Below, in pieces: positions 1-8,397 of a stretch of 47,565 nucleotides of DNA. Under the pieces are notes generated by a model, which was given only the letters and a program-made list of their open reading frames with translations, ran no database searches and was not told the origin of the DNA. Made by a program: the position numbers and the translations under genes. Origin of the DNA: CAZNFR01 sp964572225 (GTDB lineage Bacteria; Bacteroidota; Bacteroidia; Bacteroidales; GCA-2748055); contig CAZNFR010000022.1 of the NCBI GenBank assembly GCA_964572225.1, positions 1 through 47,565 of the forward strand. The letters are read 5' to 3'. The stretch's first letter is position 1. Every line of letters starts with the position of its first letter.

Positions 1-1
1 C

Positions 2-1504
2 GGGATCAGGCGAGAGTCTGATTTCATGACCGAGGAGGTTTTCAGGCTTTACCGGAGTGAGACCGACCTGATGAGGTATGCCAAAATGTTGGAAAGGCGT
101 GATTTTTCTCTTACGCACAGCATGATATCACTGGGTTCCTGTACGATGAAACTCAATGCGGCTTCTGAATTGTTCGCCTTCCTATGGCCCGAATTTTCGG
201 ATATTCATCCATTTGTTCCCCTGGATCAGACTGAGGGTTACCAGCAACTTTTCCATGAGCTTGCATCGGATCTTGAAAAAATCACCGGTTTCGAAGAGAT
301 CAGTTTCCAGCCCAACTCAGGGGCGACCGGGGAATATACAGGACTGATGGTAATCCGCGCTTATCACGAGAGCCGTGGAGAGGGGCACAGGAAGATCATC
401 CTGATTCCTGCATCGGCTCACGGCACCAATCCTGCCAGTGCCGTTATGGCAGGTATGGATGTGGTAGTAGTGGATTGCGACGAACGTGGAAATATCCACC
501 TTGAGTGCCTTAAAACGCTAGCAGAAAAGTATTCGGAAAATCTTGCCGGATTCATGGTCACGTATCCTTCCACCCACGGAGTTTTCGAGGAAGAGATCCG
601 GGAGATGATAGAGGTGATCCACGATAACGGTGGACAGGTTTACATGGATGGGGCCAATATGAATGCGCAGGTAGGACTTACCAACCCGGCCCTGATAGGA
701 GCCGATGTATGTCATCTGAATCTCCATAAGACCTTTGCCATTCCGCATGGGGGAGGAGGACCCGGGGTAGGGCCTATTGGCGTAGCCTCACATCTGGTTG
801 AATTTCTTCCGGGCCATCCTCTTGTACCCACCGGCGGCAACAGGAGTCTGGGTACCATCTCGGCCTCACCTTTTGGCAGCGCAAGTATTCTGACCATTTC
901 CCATTCGTATATTAAAATGCTTGGCGGCGACGGACTTACCATGGCGACCCGGATTGCCATTCTGAATGCCAATTATCTTGCCAGGTCCCTGGAAGATTAT
1001 TATAAGATCCTGTATGTGGGTAAAAAGGGAAGGGTCGCCCATGAAATGATCCTGGAGTGCCGGAATTTCCGTCAGGAGGCAGGGATATCCGAGGCCGATA
1101 TTGCAAAGCGTCTGATCGATTACGGATTCCATGCGCCCACGCTTTCCTTTCCCGTGCACGGTACTCTCATGATCGAGCCCACCGAAAGTGAATCCCTCCC
1201 TGAGCTGGATCGTTTCATCAGGGCCATGATCTCAATTTATGAAGAAACCATGGAGGTGAAAAGCAAGGGTGGGGGAACGGCAGGGGATAATGTACTTAAG
1301 AACGCTCCTCATACCGCACTTGAATGCACTTCTGATGAATGGAACCATTCTTATTCACGGCAGAAGGCAGCCTATCCGGCCGACTGGATACGGGAGAATA
1401 AATTCTGGCCCTCGGTGGCAAGGGTCGACGATGCTTATGGGGACCGCAACCTTATGTGTACCTGCGAACCTCTTGAATCCTATAAGACCAGGGAACCGGT
1501 CTAA
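2..1504 (+). CDS. gcvP: Glycine dehydrogenase (decarboxylating), P-protein; 5' end cut by window
   Basis: This is the C-terminal half of the PLP-dependent P-protein of the glycine cleavage system, which decarboxylates glycine and passes the aminomethyl group to the lipoyl H-protein. The frame stays open to the window edge, and the residues before the Met at 26 (IRRESDF) match the family, so 26 is an internal Met and the gene continues upstream. From that Met, the conserved LGSCTMKLN block lies near residues 36-44. The PLP-binding lysine is Lys235 in NLHKTFAIPHGGGGPG. The full-length single-chain enzyme is usually about 950 residues, so roughly half is present. It cannot be excluded that this is a separate GcvPB-type subunit, but the open upstream frame argues against it. 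Confidence 0.95.
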   Translation, partial: GIRRESDFMTEEVFRLYRSETDLMRYAKMLERRDFSLTHSMISLGSCTMKLNAASELFAFLWPEFSDIHPFVPLDQTEGYQQLFHELASDLEKITGFEEISFQPNSGATGEYTGLMVIRAYHESRGEGHRKIILIPASAHGTNPASAVMAGMDVVVVDCDERGNIHLECLKTLAEKYSENLAGFMVTYPSTHGVFEEEIREMIEVIHDNGGQVYMDGANMNAQVGLTNPALIGADVCHLNLHKTFAIPHGGGGPGVGPIGVASHLVEFLPGHPLVPTGGNRSLGTISASPFGSASILTISHSYIKMLGGDGLTMATRIAILNANYLARSLEDYYKILYVGKKGRVAHEMILECRNFRQEAGISEADIAKRLIDYGFHAPTLSFPVHGTLMIEPTESESLPELDRFIRAMISIYEETMEVKSKGGGTAGDNVLKNAPHTALECTSDEWNHSYSRQKAAYPADWIRENKFWPSVARVDDAYGDRNLMCTCEPLESYKTREPV

Positions 1505-1527
1505 GGATTTATTCCAGGGCAGGTGGG

Positions 1528-1558
1528 TTTGAAAATATAAATAATAAGTTTACTTTTA
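1528..1558 (+). promoter_or_regulatory. Possible Bacteroidota-type promoter for the ECF sigma gene
   Basis: TTTG at 1528-1531 and TACTTTTA at 1551-1558 are separated by exactly 19 bases, which fits the -33/-7 architecture (TTTG-N19-TAnnTTTG) with one mismatch. Transcription would start at about 1563-1565, on top of the ATG at 1565, so the mRNA would be nearly leaderless. That makes the call uncertain. Confidence 0.3.
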
Positions 1559-1564
1559 AAACCC

Positions 1565-2152
1565 ATGAGCCGCGAGGAAAAGTATAGCAGCAATGACATA
1601 ATTGATGGGATCAGGGACAAGGATGACACCATCCTTCTCTATGTATATGAGAAACATTATCCTGCTGTAAAGGACCATATAATAAGAAATAGTGGAAATC
1701 AGGAAGATTCCCTGGATGTTTTTCAGGATGGACTGGTGGTCATTTACAATCTGATACAAAATCGTAAGTTGAATCCGTCGGTTTCTTTCGGAGCCATGTT
1801 GTATTCCATTTCGAAGCATCTCTGGCTTAAAGAATTGCGAAAAACCAGGCATAATAGCCGTTATGCGGCATTTATTTCGGCAGAAGAATTATCTGATGAA
1901 CCGGAAATTACTTCCCAGATCACGGAAATGGAAAGGAGGAAACTGGTGCTGAGGTACTTTCAGCAGTTGAGTCCTCAGTGTAAACAGTTAATATCCCACT
2001 ACATCCAGGAAATCCCCGTTTCTGTCACCACCCGTGAGTTAGGTTTCTCGTCGGATCAATATACCCGTAACCGTCAATCACACTGTAAGAGCAGGCTAAT
2101 CGAGAAAGTAAGGAGCAGCAGGCTTTTTAAAGAATTGGTAAATGGATCATAG
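1565..2152 (+). CDS. ECF-type RNA polymerase sigma factor
   Basis: This 195-residue protein has the two-domain layout of a small sigma-70 (ECF) factor. Region 2 lies around residues 25-95 (YEKHYP...FQDGLVVIYNLI...), followed by a linker and a region 4-like helical domain from about 120 to 180. Region 4 is less canonical than in the other sigma factor of this window. The gene overlaps the next one by 11 bases, which indicates translational coupling, and that neighbour is a single-pass membrane protein of the kind that often regulates Bacteroidota ECF factors. The regulon cannot be told from sequence. Only one Met lies near the N-terminus, so the start is fairly secure. Confidence 0.8.
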   Translation: MSREEKYSSNDIIDGIRDKDDTILLYVYEKHYPAVKDHIIRNSGNQEDSLDVFQDGLVVIYNLIQNRKLNPSVSFGAMLYSISKHLWLKELRKTRHNSRYAAFISAEELSDEPEITSQITEMERRKLVLRYFQQLSPQCKQLISHYIQEIPVSVTTRELGFSSDQYTRNRQSHCKSRLIEKVRSSRLFKELVNGS

Positions 2153-2903
2153 AAGTCGTATAAATAAATACCTTAACAGGGAGTTAAGTGATGAGGAAAA
2201 GCAATCCCTGGAGGAGGAATTGCTTAGCAATCCTGAATTGCTGGCGGAAATGGATTTTCAGCGATTTATCGCCAGGAATATTGCGGAAAAGGATGAGGAT
2301 CATTTCCGAAAAAAACTATCTGGAGTTTATCTGAAATACCAGAAGAAAAAAGAAAGCACCAGGAAAAGAAAGAGGCAGCTTTGGATATCGGGTTCTTTGG
2401 TTTCGGCTGTTCTGATTTTTCTCGCAATGTTTTTCTTATTTTCTGAACAAGAACCTGTCTCGGGCGAAGAATTGTTCAGAAATTATTATAAGCCCTTTGA
2501 TCAGAACATTACCAGCCGGTCCACTTCTGGTGCGTTCGATAAAGTGGAACTTTTTCAGGGGGTGAATGAATACCTGAAAGGAAATTACCGGTCCGCCCTT
2601 ACCCGGCTTAATTCATACATTCTCAATACGGGGGAGACAGATCCATATGCTTTATTCTACCGCGGATTATCTTCTCTTGAATTGGGGGATTACAATTCAG
2701 CCTGTTCGGATCTGGAAAGATTTCTGGAAGGCGATTCATACTACCTGCAGGAGCATGCTGAATGGTACCTTTTGCTTACCTATCTTATGCTGAAGGATGC
2801 TGAAAAGGCAAGGGAGCTTTCCGGTAAACTGGAAGGTGAAAGTCATTTTTATGCGAAAAACATTCAGGAGTTGAGGAAATCTTTATCTTCAATATCCAGG
2901 TAA
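2142..2903 (+). CDS. Single-pass membrane protein with TPR-like C-terminus, putative anti-sigma partner
   Basis: The protein has 253 residues. Residues 1-75 are charged and helical, with an NxELSxEEKxxLEEEL-type opening common in Bacteroidota anti-sigma-like proteins, and would lie in the cytoplasm. A basic stretch (KRKRQ) is followed by one transmembrane helix at about 81-100. The remaining ~150 residues are periplasmic and hold TPR-like helical repeats (for example YALFYRGLSSLELGDYNSA). The 11-base overlap with the sigma gene suggests that it holds that sigma factor and relays an envelope signal. This role is inferred from context; no recognised anti-sigma domain is visible. Confidence 0.6.
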   Translation: MDHRSRINKYLNRELSDEEKQSLEEELLSNPELLAEMDFQRFIARNIAEKDEDHFRKKLSGVYLKYQKKKESTRKRKRQLWISGSLVSAVLIFLAMFFLFSEQEPVSGEELFRNYYKPFDQNITSRSTSGAFDKVELFQGVNEYLKGNYRSALTRLNSYILNTGETDPYALFYRGLSSLELGDYNSACSDLERFLEGDSYYLQEHAEWYLLLTYLMLKDAEKARELSGKLEGESHFYAKNIQELRKSLSSISR

Positions 2904-3065
2904 TCAATCTTTTACATCAGCTACACTTTTTTATTTGCATTTTTTTCATTTTCAGGGACCGAGATTTCTCTCTTTTTTCCATTAAAGGTAAAAGCTCATT
3001 CCATCATAATGTCCCAGGAAATCATCAGCAGCTCTGTCTACCGTAAAATTTAAAAACAATTTAAA

Positions 3066-3407
3066 ATGAAGTATGGACTAAACAAGGTGACCCTTGTGGG
3101 TAATGTTGGAGATACCCCGAGGTTTCATGAAAATGGCAACAGTAAAGGGATGGTTACATTCTCTATGGCGACCAATGATTACTACAAGGATTCGGAAGGA
3201 AAAGAGGTAAAGACGACCGAATGGCACAGAATTATTGCTTTTAACAAGCGGGCTGAGGTTATCCGGGATTATGTTAAAAAGGGAGATCCTCTCTTTGTTG
3301 AAGGAAGGCTCCGGCTGAGTTCTTATGAAGATAAGGAGGGAGTAAAGAAGGAGAGTACGGATATAATATGTGATAATTTTTTGTTTCTCTCGACCAGAAA
3401 TGGTTGA
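3066..3407 (+). CDS. ssb: Single-stranded DNA-binding protein, short form
   Basis: The 113-residue protein is one OB-fold SSB domain: an N-terminal strand with KVTLVGNVG, the TEWHRIIAFNKRAE segment and the KKGDPLFVEGRL segment all match the family. It stops at the end of the OB fold (FLFLSTRNG). The Gly/Pro-rich linker and acidic C-terminal peptide that recruit partner proteins in standard SSB are absent. It may therefore be an accessory SSB, with the main one elsewhere in the genome. It stands alone, with 162 bases upstream and a strong terminator downstream. Confidence 0.92.
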   Translation: MKYGLNKVTLVGNVGDTPRFHENGNSKGMVTFSMATNDYYKDSEGKEVKTTEWHRIIAFNKRAEVIRDYVKKGDPLFVEGRLRLSSYEDKEGVKKESTDIICDNFLFLSTRNG

Positions 3408-3459
3408 ATATTTTCGGGGTTTGTTTGTTGGATCCGAAGGAGTTCCAACGGTTCTCAAG

Positions 3460-3492
3460 ACCGCTGCACGCTGAGTGCGGCGGTTTTTTTTA
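3460..3492 (+). terminator. Rho-independent terminator after ssb
   Basis: A 10-bp stem pairs 3460-3469 (ACCGCTGCAC) with 3475-3484 (GTGCGGCGGT), with one T-G wobble. The loop is 5 bases and a run of eight T follows. This is the strongest terminator in the window. Confidence 0.88.
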
Positions 3493-3627
3493 CCCTAAGT
3501 CATTGATATTAAAGGGGTAAAAGAATTGGTCGAGAAATACGCTGAGTCTAATAGTCAGTTATTCAGAATGATACTCTTTTTAGGGTCATATTTATGGGAT
3601 TAAAATTCTAAAAAGTAATTATTTTGT

Positions 3628-3697
3628 TACATTTGTGAGGGGTCATAAGCTTGACTTTTGTCATGTTTTTCTGTTGTTAAAACAAGTTTTATATTTG
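3628..3697 (+). promoter_or_regulatory. Promoter region of the acyl-CoA carboxylase operon
   Basis: The 348-base gap between ssb and the carboxylase operon holds the ssb terminator and then no gene. Two perfect -7 elements are present: TACATTTG at 3628-3635 and TATATTTG at 3690-3697. The second has TTTT at 3667-3670, exactly 19 bases upstream, as a near-match to the -33 TTTG, and would start transcription about 53 bases before the ATG at 3756. Both elements lie in the repeated octamer ATTTGTGA (3631-3638 and 3693-3700), which could be a tandem promoter or a regulator site. Confidence 0.5.
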
Positions 3698-3755
3698 TGA
3701 CCTGAAAAATAAAGGACTAATTTGTCTTTAGAAGTCAATTGAAACGAGAATCCTT

Positions 3756-5318
3756 ATGGATGTAAACGGAAGAAATTTCTCCAAATTTCTCGAACGCAAA
3801 CGCCAGTTTGAAAAGCAGTATGCAGGACAGGCTATAGAAAAGCAGCATTCAAGGGGGAAACTTACTGCCAGGGAAAGATTAGCCATCCTCTTTGACGAGA
3901 ACAGCTTTGAAGAAATCGATGCATTTACTTCGCCTACACGCGGGGAATCGGGTTTTGGGAAGATGCAGTCGGCCTACGGTGATGGTGTGATCATTGGTCA
4001 TGGGAAGATTGCCGGAAGGTTAACATTTGCTTATGCTCAGGACTTTAATGTAATGGGCGGGTCTTTGGGACAGATCCATTCCAAGAAGATAGCCAAGATC
4101 CAGGATATGGCCTTAAAAATGGGAGCACCGATTATCGGGCTTATTGATTCCGGGGGAGCGAGAATCCAGGAAGGGGTTGCCAGTCTTGCCGGCTACGCCT
4201 CCATTTTTTACAGAAATGTGCAGGCTTCTGGTGTTATCCCGCAAATTTCGGTTATTATGGGCCCTGCCGCAGGAGGTGCGGTATATTCTCCCTCCATCAC
4301 CGATTTTATATTTATGACCAATAAGACCAGTTATATGTTTGTAACGGGGCCAAATGTGGTTAAGGAGGTACTAAATGAGGAGGTAAGTTTTGAAGATCTC
4401 GGGGGTGCACAGATCCATGCCAAGAAAAGCGGGGTTGCCCATATGATCTATGAAGACGAAGAAAACACACTTTTTGGTGTTAAGAAGCTCCTTTCTTACC
4501 TTCCATCCAACAATCTTGATAATCCGCCGGTTTCCGAATGTCATATGGATGATCCTTCGAAAAACTATGTAGAGAAACTCAGGGACATTGTACCGGACGA
4601 TGCAAATAAACCCTATGATGTTAAGGAGGTGATCCGGTATATTGCTGATCAAAACAGTTTTTTTGAGATTGCCGAGAATTTTGCCCAAAATATTGTGGTT
4701 GGATTCGCCCGACTGGATGGTAAGCCCTTAGGAATTGTTGCCAATCAGCCAAAAGTTCTGGCCGGAACGCTGGACATAAACTCTTCCATGAAAGGAGCCC
4801 GGTTTATTCGTTTTTGTGATTCATTCAATATACCTATTCTGACACTGGAGGATGTACCGGGATTTCTTCCGGGTATTGATCAGGAACATAGTGGAATTAT
4901 AAGGCACGGGGCCAAGCTTTTGTATGCTTATGCCGATGCCACGGTACCCAGGATCACGGTGATCCTTCGAAAATCATACGGGGGTGCTTACTGCGTTATG
5001 AACAGCAAGAACCTGGGAGGAGATTTTAATTTTGCATGGCCTACTGCCGAGATTGCAGTGATGGGTCCTGAAGGTGCTGTTGCCATTCTCTATAAAAAAG
5101 ATCTCTTGGAAGCTGAAGATCCGGAAAAACTCAGAAAAGAGCTTGCCATGAAGTACAGGAGTGAGATTGCCAATCCGTATGTAGCCGATGAGAAAGGATA
5201 CATTGACGAGGTAATCGATCCTGCCGAAACCAGGATTAAGCTAATCTCGGCATTTGAAGCTCTTGAGAATAAGCATGTTAATTTTCCTTCGAGGAAACAT
5301 GGAAATATTCCACTGTAA
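3756..5318 (+). CDS. Acyl-CoA (propionyl-CoA type) carboxylase, carboxyltransferase subunit
   Basis: This 520-residue protein is a two-crotonase-fold carboxyltransferase that moves CO2 from carboxybiotin to a short acyl-CoA, most likely propionyl-CoA. Family marks are KLTARERL (35-42), DSGGARIQEG (131-140), GPAAGGAVYSP (169-179) and AWPTAEIAVMGPEG (427-440). The full length is normal. It opens a tight operon with the biotin carboxylase (9 bases later) and biotin carrier, so all three parts of a complete carboxylase are here. The position after GGAY (residue 413), Asp in human PccB, is Cys here, so propionyl specificity is not certain. A role as methylmalonyl-CoA decarboxylase alpha is less likely given the adjacent biotin carboxylase. 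Confidence 0.9.
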   Translation: MDVNGRNFSKFLERKRQFEKQYAGQAIEKQHSRGKLTARERLAILFDENSFEEIDAFTSPTRGESGFGKMQSAYGDGVIIGHGKIAGRLTFAYAQDFNVMGGSLGQIHSKKIAKIQDMALKMGAPIIGLIDSGGARIQEGVASLAGYASIFYRNVQASGVIPQISVIMGPAAGGAVYSPSITDFIFMTNKTSYMFVTGPNVVKEVLNEEVSFEDLGGAQIHAKKSGVAHMIYEDEENTLFGVKKLLSYLPSNNLDNPPVSECHMDDPSKNYVEKLRDIVPDDANKPYDVKEVIRYIADQNSFFEIAENFAQNIVVGFARLDGKPLGIVANQPKVLAGTLDINSSMKGARFIRFCDSFNIPILTLEDVPGFLPGIDQEHSGIIRHGAKLLYAYADATVPRITVILRKSYGGAYCVMNSKNLGGDFNFAWPTAEIAVMGPEGAVAILYKKDLLEAEDPEKLRKELAMKYRSEIANPYVADEKGYIDEVIDPAETRIKLISAFEALENKHVNFPSRKHGNIPL

Positions 5319-5327
5319 ATCATTAAA

Positions 5328-6833
5328 ATGAAGATAAAAAGCTTACTTGTCGCCAACAGGGGAGAAATTGCTGTCCGTGTACTAACCACCGCAAAGAGAA
5401 TGGGGATTGAGACCTGGGCCATTAAGACGGCCAAGGAACCCTATGCCCATTACCTGAGTGAGGCCGACCAAATCATCGATTTTACGGAATTGCTCGACGA
5501 TCTGCCGGAGTTTTTAAATATTGATGCCATTATCAATGCTGCAAAGGAGAACAAAATTGAGTCCATTCACCCGGGCTATGGTTTCCTTGCAGAGAGTCCT
5601 TATTTTGCCAAGCGCTGTGAGGAAGAGGGCATAGTCTTTATTGGCCCCTCTCACGATGCCATATACAAGATGGGAAACAAGACGATAGCCAAGCAGCTTG
5701 CCAGAAAATACAATGTTCCTCTTCTAGAGGGAAGTCTTGGAAACCTGAAATCTCCTGCAGAAGCCAAAGAAGTGGCAGGAAAGATTGGTTTTCCGGTTAT
5801 ATTGAAAGCTGCCTCCGGAGGAGGTGGAAGGGGAATGCGGGTAGTTGAAAGGGAAAAGGATATTGAGAAGAATTTCCGTTTGGCCAGCTCTGAGGCTGGT
5901 AAGGCATTTAATGACCCTTCTGTTTTTGTGGAAAAGTATGTTAGAAACCCCAGGCATATCGAGTTTCAGATTTTTGGAGATAAGCATGGAAATATAATTC
6001 ACCTGGGGGAAAGGGAGTGTTCCGTACAGCGTAAACATCAAAAACTACTGGAAGAATCACCTTCCGTGGCTCTGAACGAGGAGCTAAGGGAGAAAATGGG
6101 TAAGGCAGCCATCAACATTGCCCGGTCCGTGGATTATTACAGTGCGGGGACGGTTGAATTTCTGCTCGATGATGAATCGAATTTCTATTTCATGGAAATG
6201 AATACCAGAATCCAGGTGGAACATCCGGTAACAGAGATGGTCACCGGACTTGATTTGGTGGAGTTGCAAATCAGGGTTGCCCAGGGAGAGCAATTACCGC
6301 TAAAACAGGAGGAGGTTGAAATTAAGGGATGGGCCATCGAATACAGGATTAATGCAGAAGATGTTCAGGCCGGTTTTTCACCAAGTCTAGGAAGTATAGA
6401 AAAGATTGCTTATCCCAGGAGCAAGAACATCCGGATCGACAGCGGAGTTGTGGAAGGATCGGTGATCACGCCCTATTTTGATTCCATGATTGCCAAGCTG
6501 ATTGTACATGGGGAAACCCGGGAGAAAGCGATCACCTATTCAAGAAACGCTCTTAACAAATTCTGGGTAAAAGGACTAAAAACGACCATTCCCTTTTGCA
6601 AAGCCGTCCTTGCCAACAAGAATTTCAGGAAAGGTAACTACGATACTTCTTTTCTCACACGGGAAATGAAGATCCATTATAATGAAGACCCTGTCGAAGA
6701 AATGCTGGCTGCTTATTTTGCCACTTATTCTCATGCCAGGGAGATTGAAAGTGAGGAGAAAAGGTCCATCGATTACGAGAAGGGAAAGAATATTACCCCC
6801 TGGTTACTCAAGAAGCGTCTGAGATCATTATAA
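5328..6833 (+). CDS. Biotin carboxylase subunit of acyl-CoA carboxylase
   Basis: This ATP-grasp enzyme carboxylates the biotin on the carrier protein using bicarbonate and ATP. The 501 residues show the N-terminal KSLLVANRGEIAVRV motif, HPGYGFLAE (81-89), the glycine-rich ATP loop SGGGGRGMR (163-171) and the active-site segment EMNTRIQVEH (290-299). After the usual ~450-residue core there is an extra C-terminal tail of about 50 residues, and no biotin domain is fused to it. It is the middle gene of the carboxylase operon. No other biotin carboxylase is encoded in the window, so it may also serve the second carboxyltransferase/carrier pair near 18-20 kb. Confidence 0.93.
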   Translation: MKIKSLLVANRGEIAVRVLTTAKRMGIETWAIKTAKEPYAHYLSEADQIIDFTELLDDLPEFLNIDAIINAAKENKIESIHPGYGFLAESPYFAKRCEEEGIVFIGPSHDAIYKMGNKTIAKQLARKYNVPLLEGSLGNLKSPAEAKEVAGKIGFPVILKAASGGGGRGMRVVEREKDIEKNFRLASSEAGKAFNDPSVFVEKYVRNPRHIEFQIFGDKHGNIIHLGERECSVQRKHQKLLEESPSVALNEELREKMGKAAINIARSVDYYSAGTVEFLLDDESNFYFMEMNTRIQVEHPVTEMVTGLDLVELQIRVAQGEQLPLKQEEVEIKGWAIEYRINAEDVQAGFSPSLGSIEKIAYPRSKNIRIDSGVVEGSVITPYFDSMIAKLIVHGETREKAITYSRNALNKFWVKGLKTTIPFCKAVLANKNFRKGNYDTSFLTREMKIHYNEDPVEEMLAAYFATYSHAREIESEEKRSIDYEKGKNITPWLLKKRLRSL

Positions 6834-6844
6834 TTATATCGGTT

Positions 6845-7381
6845 ATGGAAAATCAGAACGGAAAAAGACAAAAGGAGAAGTTTATTGCCTGCACTCCAAA
6901 GAACAAAAAATTCGAAGTGGTTAACCCTTTGGGCGACAGGATAAAGGTCAAAGGAAAGCGAATTGATCTGGACATGGTGGAAGATACCAGCGGATTCAGC
7001 TACCTTGTTTACAAGAATAAGAAGTATCAGGTGGATATCCTCGAAAGGAACCAGAACCGCTACACCATAATGATCAATGGGGTCTGGTATAATTTCACGG
7101 TTGAGACCCCGATTTCCTTTAAGCGCAGAAAGGCGCTTGATAAGAATAGTACGGTATCCAGGATTGAATCAATCATGGCCCCCATGCCGGGTAAGATCCT
7201 GGATGTTATGGTTGAAGAAAATACCGATATCAAGGAAGGGGAGCCTCTGGTTATACTTGAAGCCATGAAGATGCAAAATGAGATTCTTTCCAGTGTAAGC
7301 GGGAAAATTAAAAAGATCAACATCCGGCAGAATGATTCCGTCATGAAGGACGATATTATGCTTGAAATTGAAAAAGTTTAA
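6845..7381 (+). CDS. Biotin carboxyl carrier protein of acyl-CoA carboxylase
   Basis: The 178-residue protein carries biotin between the carboxylase and carboxyltransferase active sites. The biotinylation motif EAMKMQN is at 139-145, with Lys142 as the attachment site, inside a C-terminal lipoyl/biotin fold that begins near APMPGKI (112-118). Residues 20-90 form a separate beta-rich region that could be the subunit-interaction domain. It is the last gene of the operon. Its stop shares the tetranucleotide TTAA (7378-7381) with the stop of the convergent ddl gene. Confidence 0.92.
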   Translation: MENQNGKRQKEKFIACTPKNKKFEVVNPLGDRIKVKGKRIDLDMVEDTSGFSYLVYKNKKYQVDILERNQNRYTIMINGVWYNFTVETPISFKRRKALDKNSTVSRIESIMAPMPGKILDVMVEENTDIKEGEPLVILEAMKMQNEILSSVSGKIKKINIRQNDSVMKDDIMLEIEKV

Positions 7382-8352
7382 TTTTCTTTCAATCCATCTG
7401 CAATAATCATAGAAACCACTTCTTTCAGGGTAATTCCCTCTGCTCTCAATTCTTTAGGCACGATGCTCTCCGGGCTCATACCCGGTACGGTATTTATTTC
7501 CAGGAAATAGACCTGGTTGCCCCTGGCTATGAAGTCCACTCTGACAAGACCTTTGCAATTCAGATGATCATAAATATCGCCGGATAATTTCTGCACCTTA
7601 TCCTGCAATTCTCTTTCCACTCTGGCCGGCACAATTTCGTCGGCCATCCCCACGGTATACTTGGCCTCATAATCAAAGAACTCATTTTTGGATACGATTT
7701 CAGTTACAGGAAGGATGAGCTCTTTTCCGGAAGTTTTCAGGACTCCGCAGGTAAGCTCAGTTCCTTTGACAAAGGATTCAATGATTACCTCATTGTCCTC
7801 TTTGAGTGCATCCTTAATGGCCTTTTCCAGTTCTTCGGTACGATTCACTTTGCTTGTACCAAAACTGGATCCACCGTTGTTGGGCTTAACAAAGCAGGGA
7901 AGGCCGGTTTTTTCCAGGATAGATTCAGCTTCCAGTGGGTGGTCCTTCCGGTATATCACCGCTTCGGGAGTAAGCACATCAAAGTTTTTCAGGTAGAGCT
8001 TACATGCCATTTTATTGAAGGTAAGGGCAGAGGCCAGCACATCGGGTGTGTTATAGGGTACCTTCATCATGTCGAGATAGGCCTGCAATTTTCCATCCTC
8101 GCCGGGGGTACCATGAATTATGATAAAAGCAAAATCGAACCGGGTCTTTCCCTTGTTAATGCTGAAGTCATTCAGATTTACCGGAAACTCATGATTGTCT
8201 TTCAGGCAGAACCATTGGTTTTTCCTCACCCGGATAAGAAAGGGATTATACATTTCCTTATCCACAGCAGAAAAGATCTCTCCTGCACTTCTTTCAGAAA
8301 CTGCGTATTCCGAGGAATCTCCTCCAAAAAGAACAGCGATGTTTTTTTTCAC
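7378..8352 (-). CDS. ddl: D-alanine--D-alanine ligase
   Basis: This ATP-grasp ligase makes D-Ala-D-Ala for peptidoglycan. The 324 residues show the N-terminal GGDSSEYAVS signature, the HGTPGEDGKLQ segment, the Ser-rich ATP loop NNGGSSFGTSKV and the C-terminal metal/phosphate motif EINTVPGMSP. Length is normal. It is the last gene of a minus-strand run after the PASTA, T9SS-cargo and RluD-type genes. Its product is the substrate of the MurF half of the MurF-Alr fusion at 31.6 kb, whose racemase half supplies the D-alanine. Confidence 0.96.
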   Translation of the reverse strand: MKKNIAVLFGGDSSEYAVSERSAGEIFSAVDKEMYNPFLIRVRKNQWFCLKDNHEFPVNLNDFSINKGKTRFDFAFIIIHGTPGEDGKLQAYLDMMKVPYNTPDVLASALTFNKMACKLYLKNFDVLTPEAVIYRKDHPLEAESILEKTGLPCFVKPNNGGSSFGTSKVNRTEELEKAIKDALKEDNEVIIESFVKGTELTCGVLKTSGKELILPVTEIVSKNEFFDYEAKYTVGMADEIVPARVERELQDKVQKLSGDIYDHLNCKGLVRVDFIARGNQVYFLEINTVPGMSPESIVPKELRAEGITLKEVVSMIIADGLKEN

Positions 8353-8397
8353 CTGGGTAGCATTTATTTGAGACTCTAAAATTATAAAATATTCGGA

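Noticed and set aside
26..1504. Reading the gene as a complete separate GcvPB subunit starting at the ATG at 26
   Set aside because: The frame is open upstream and the preceding residues fit the single-chain P-protein.
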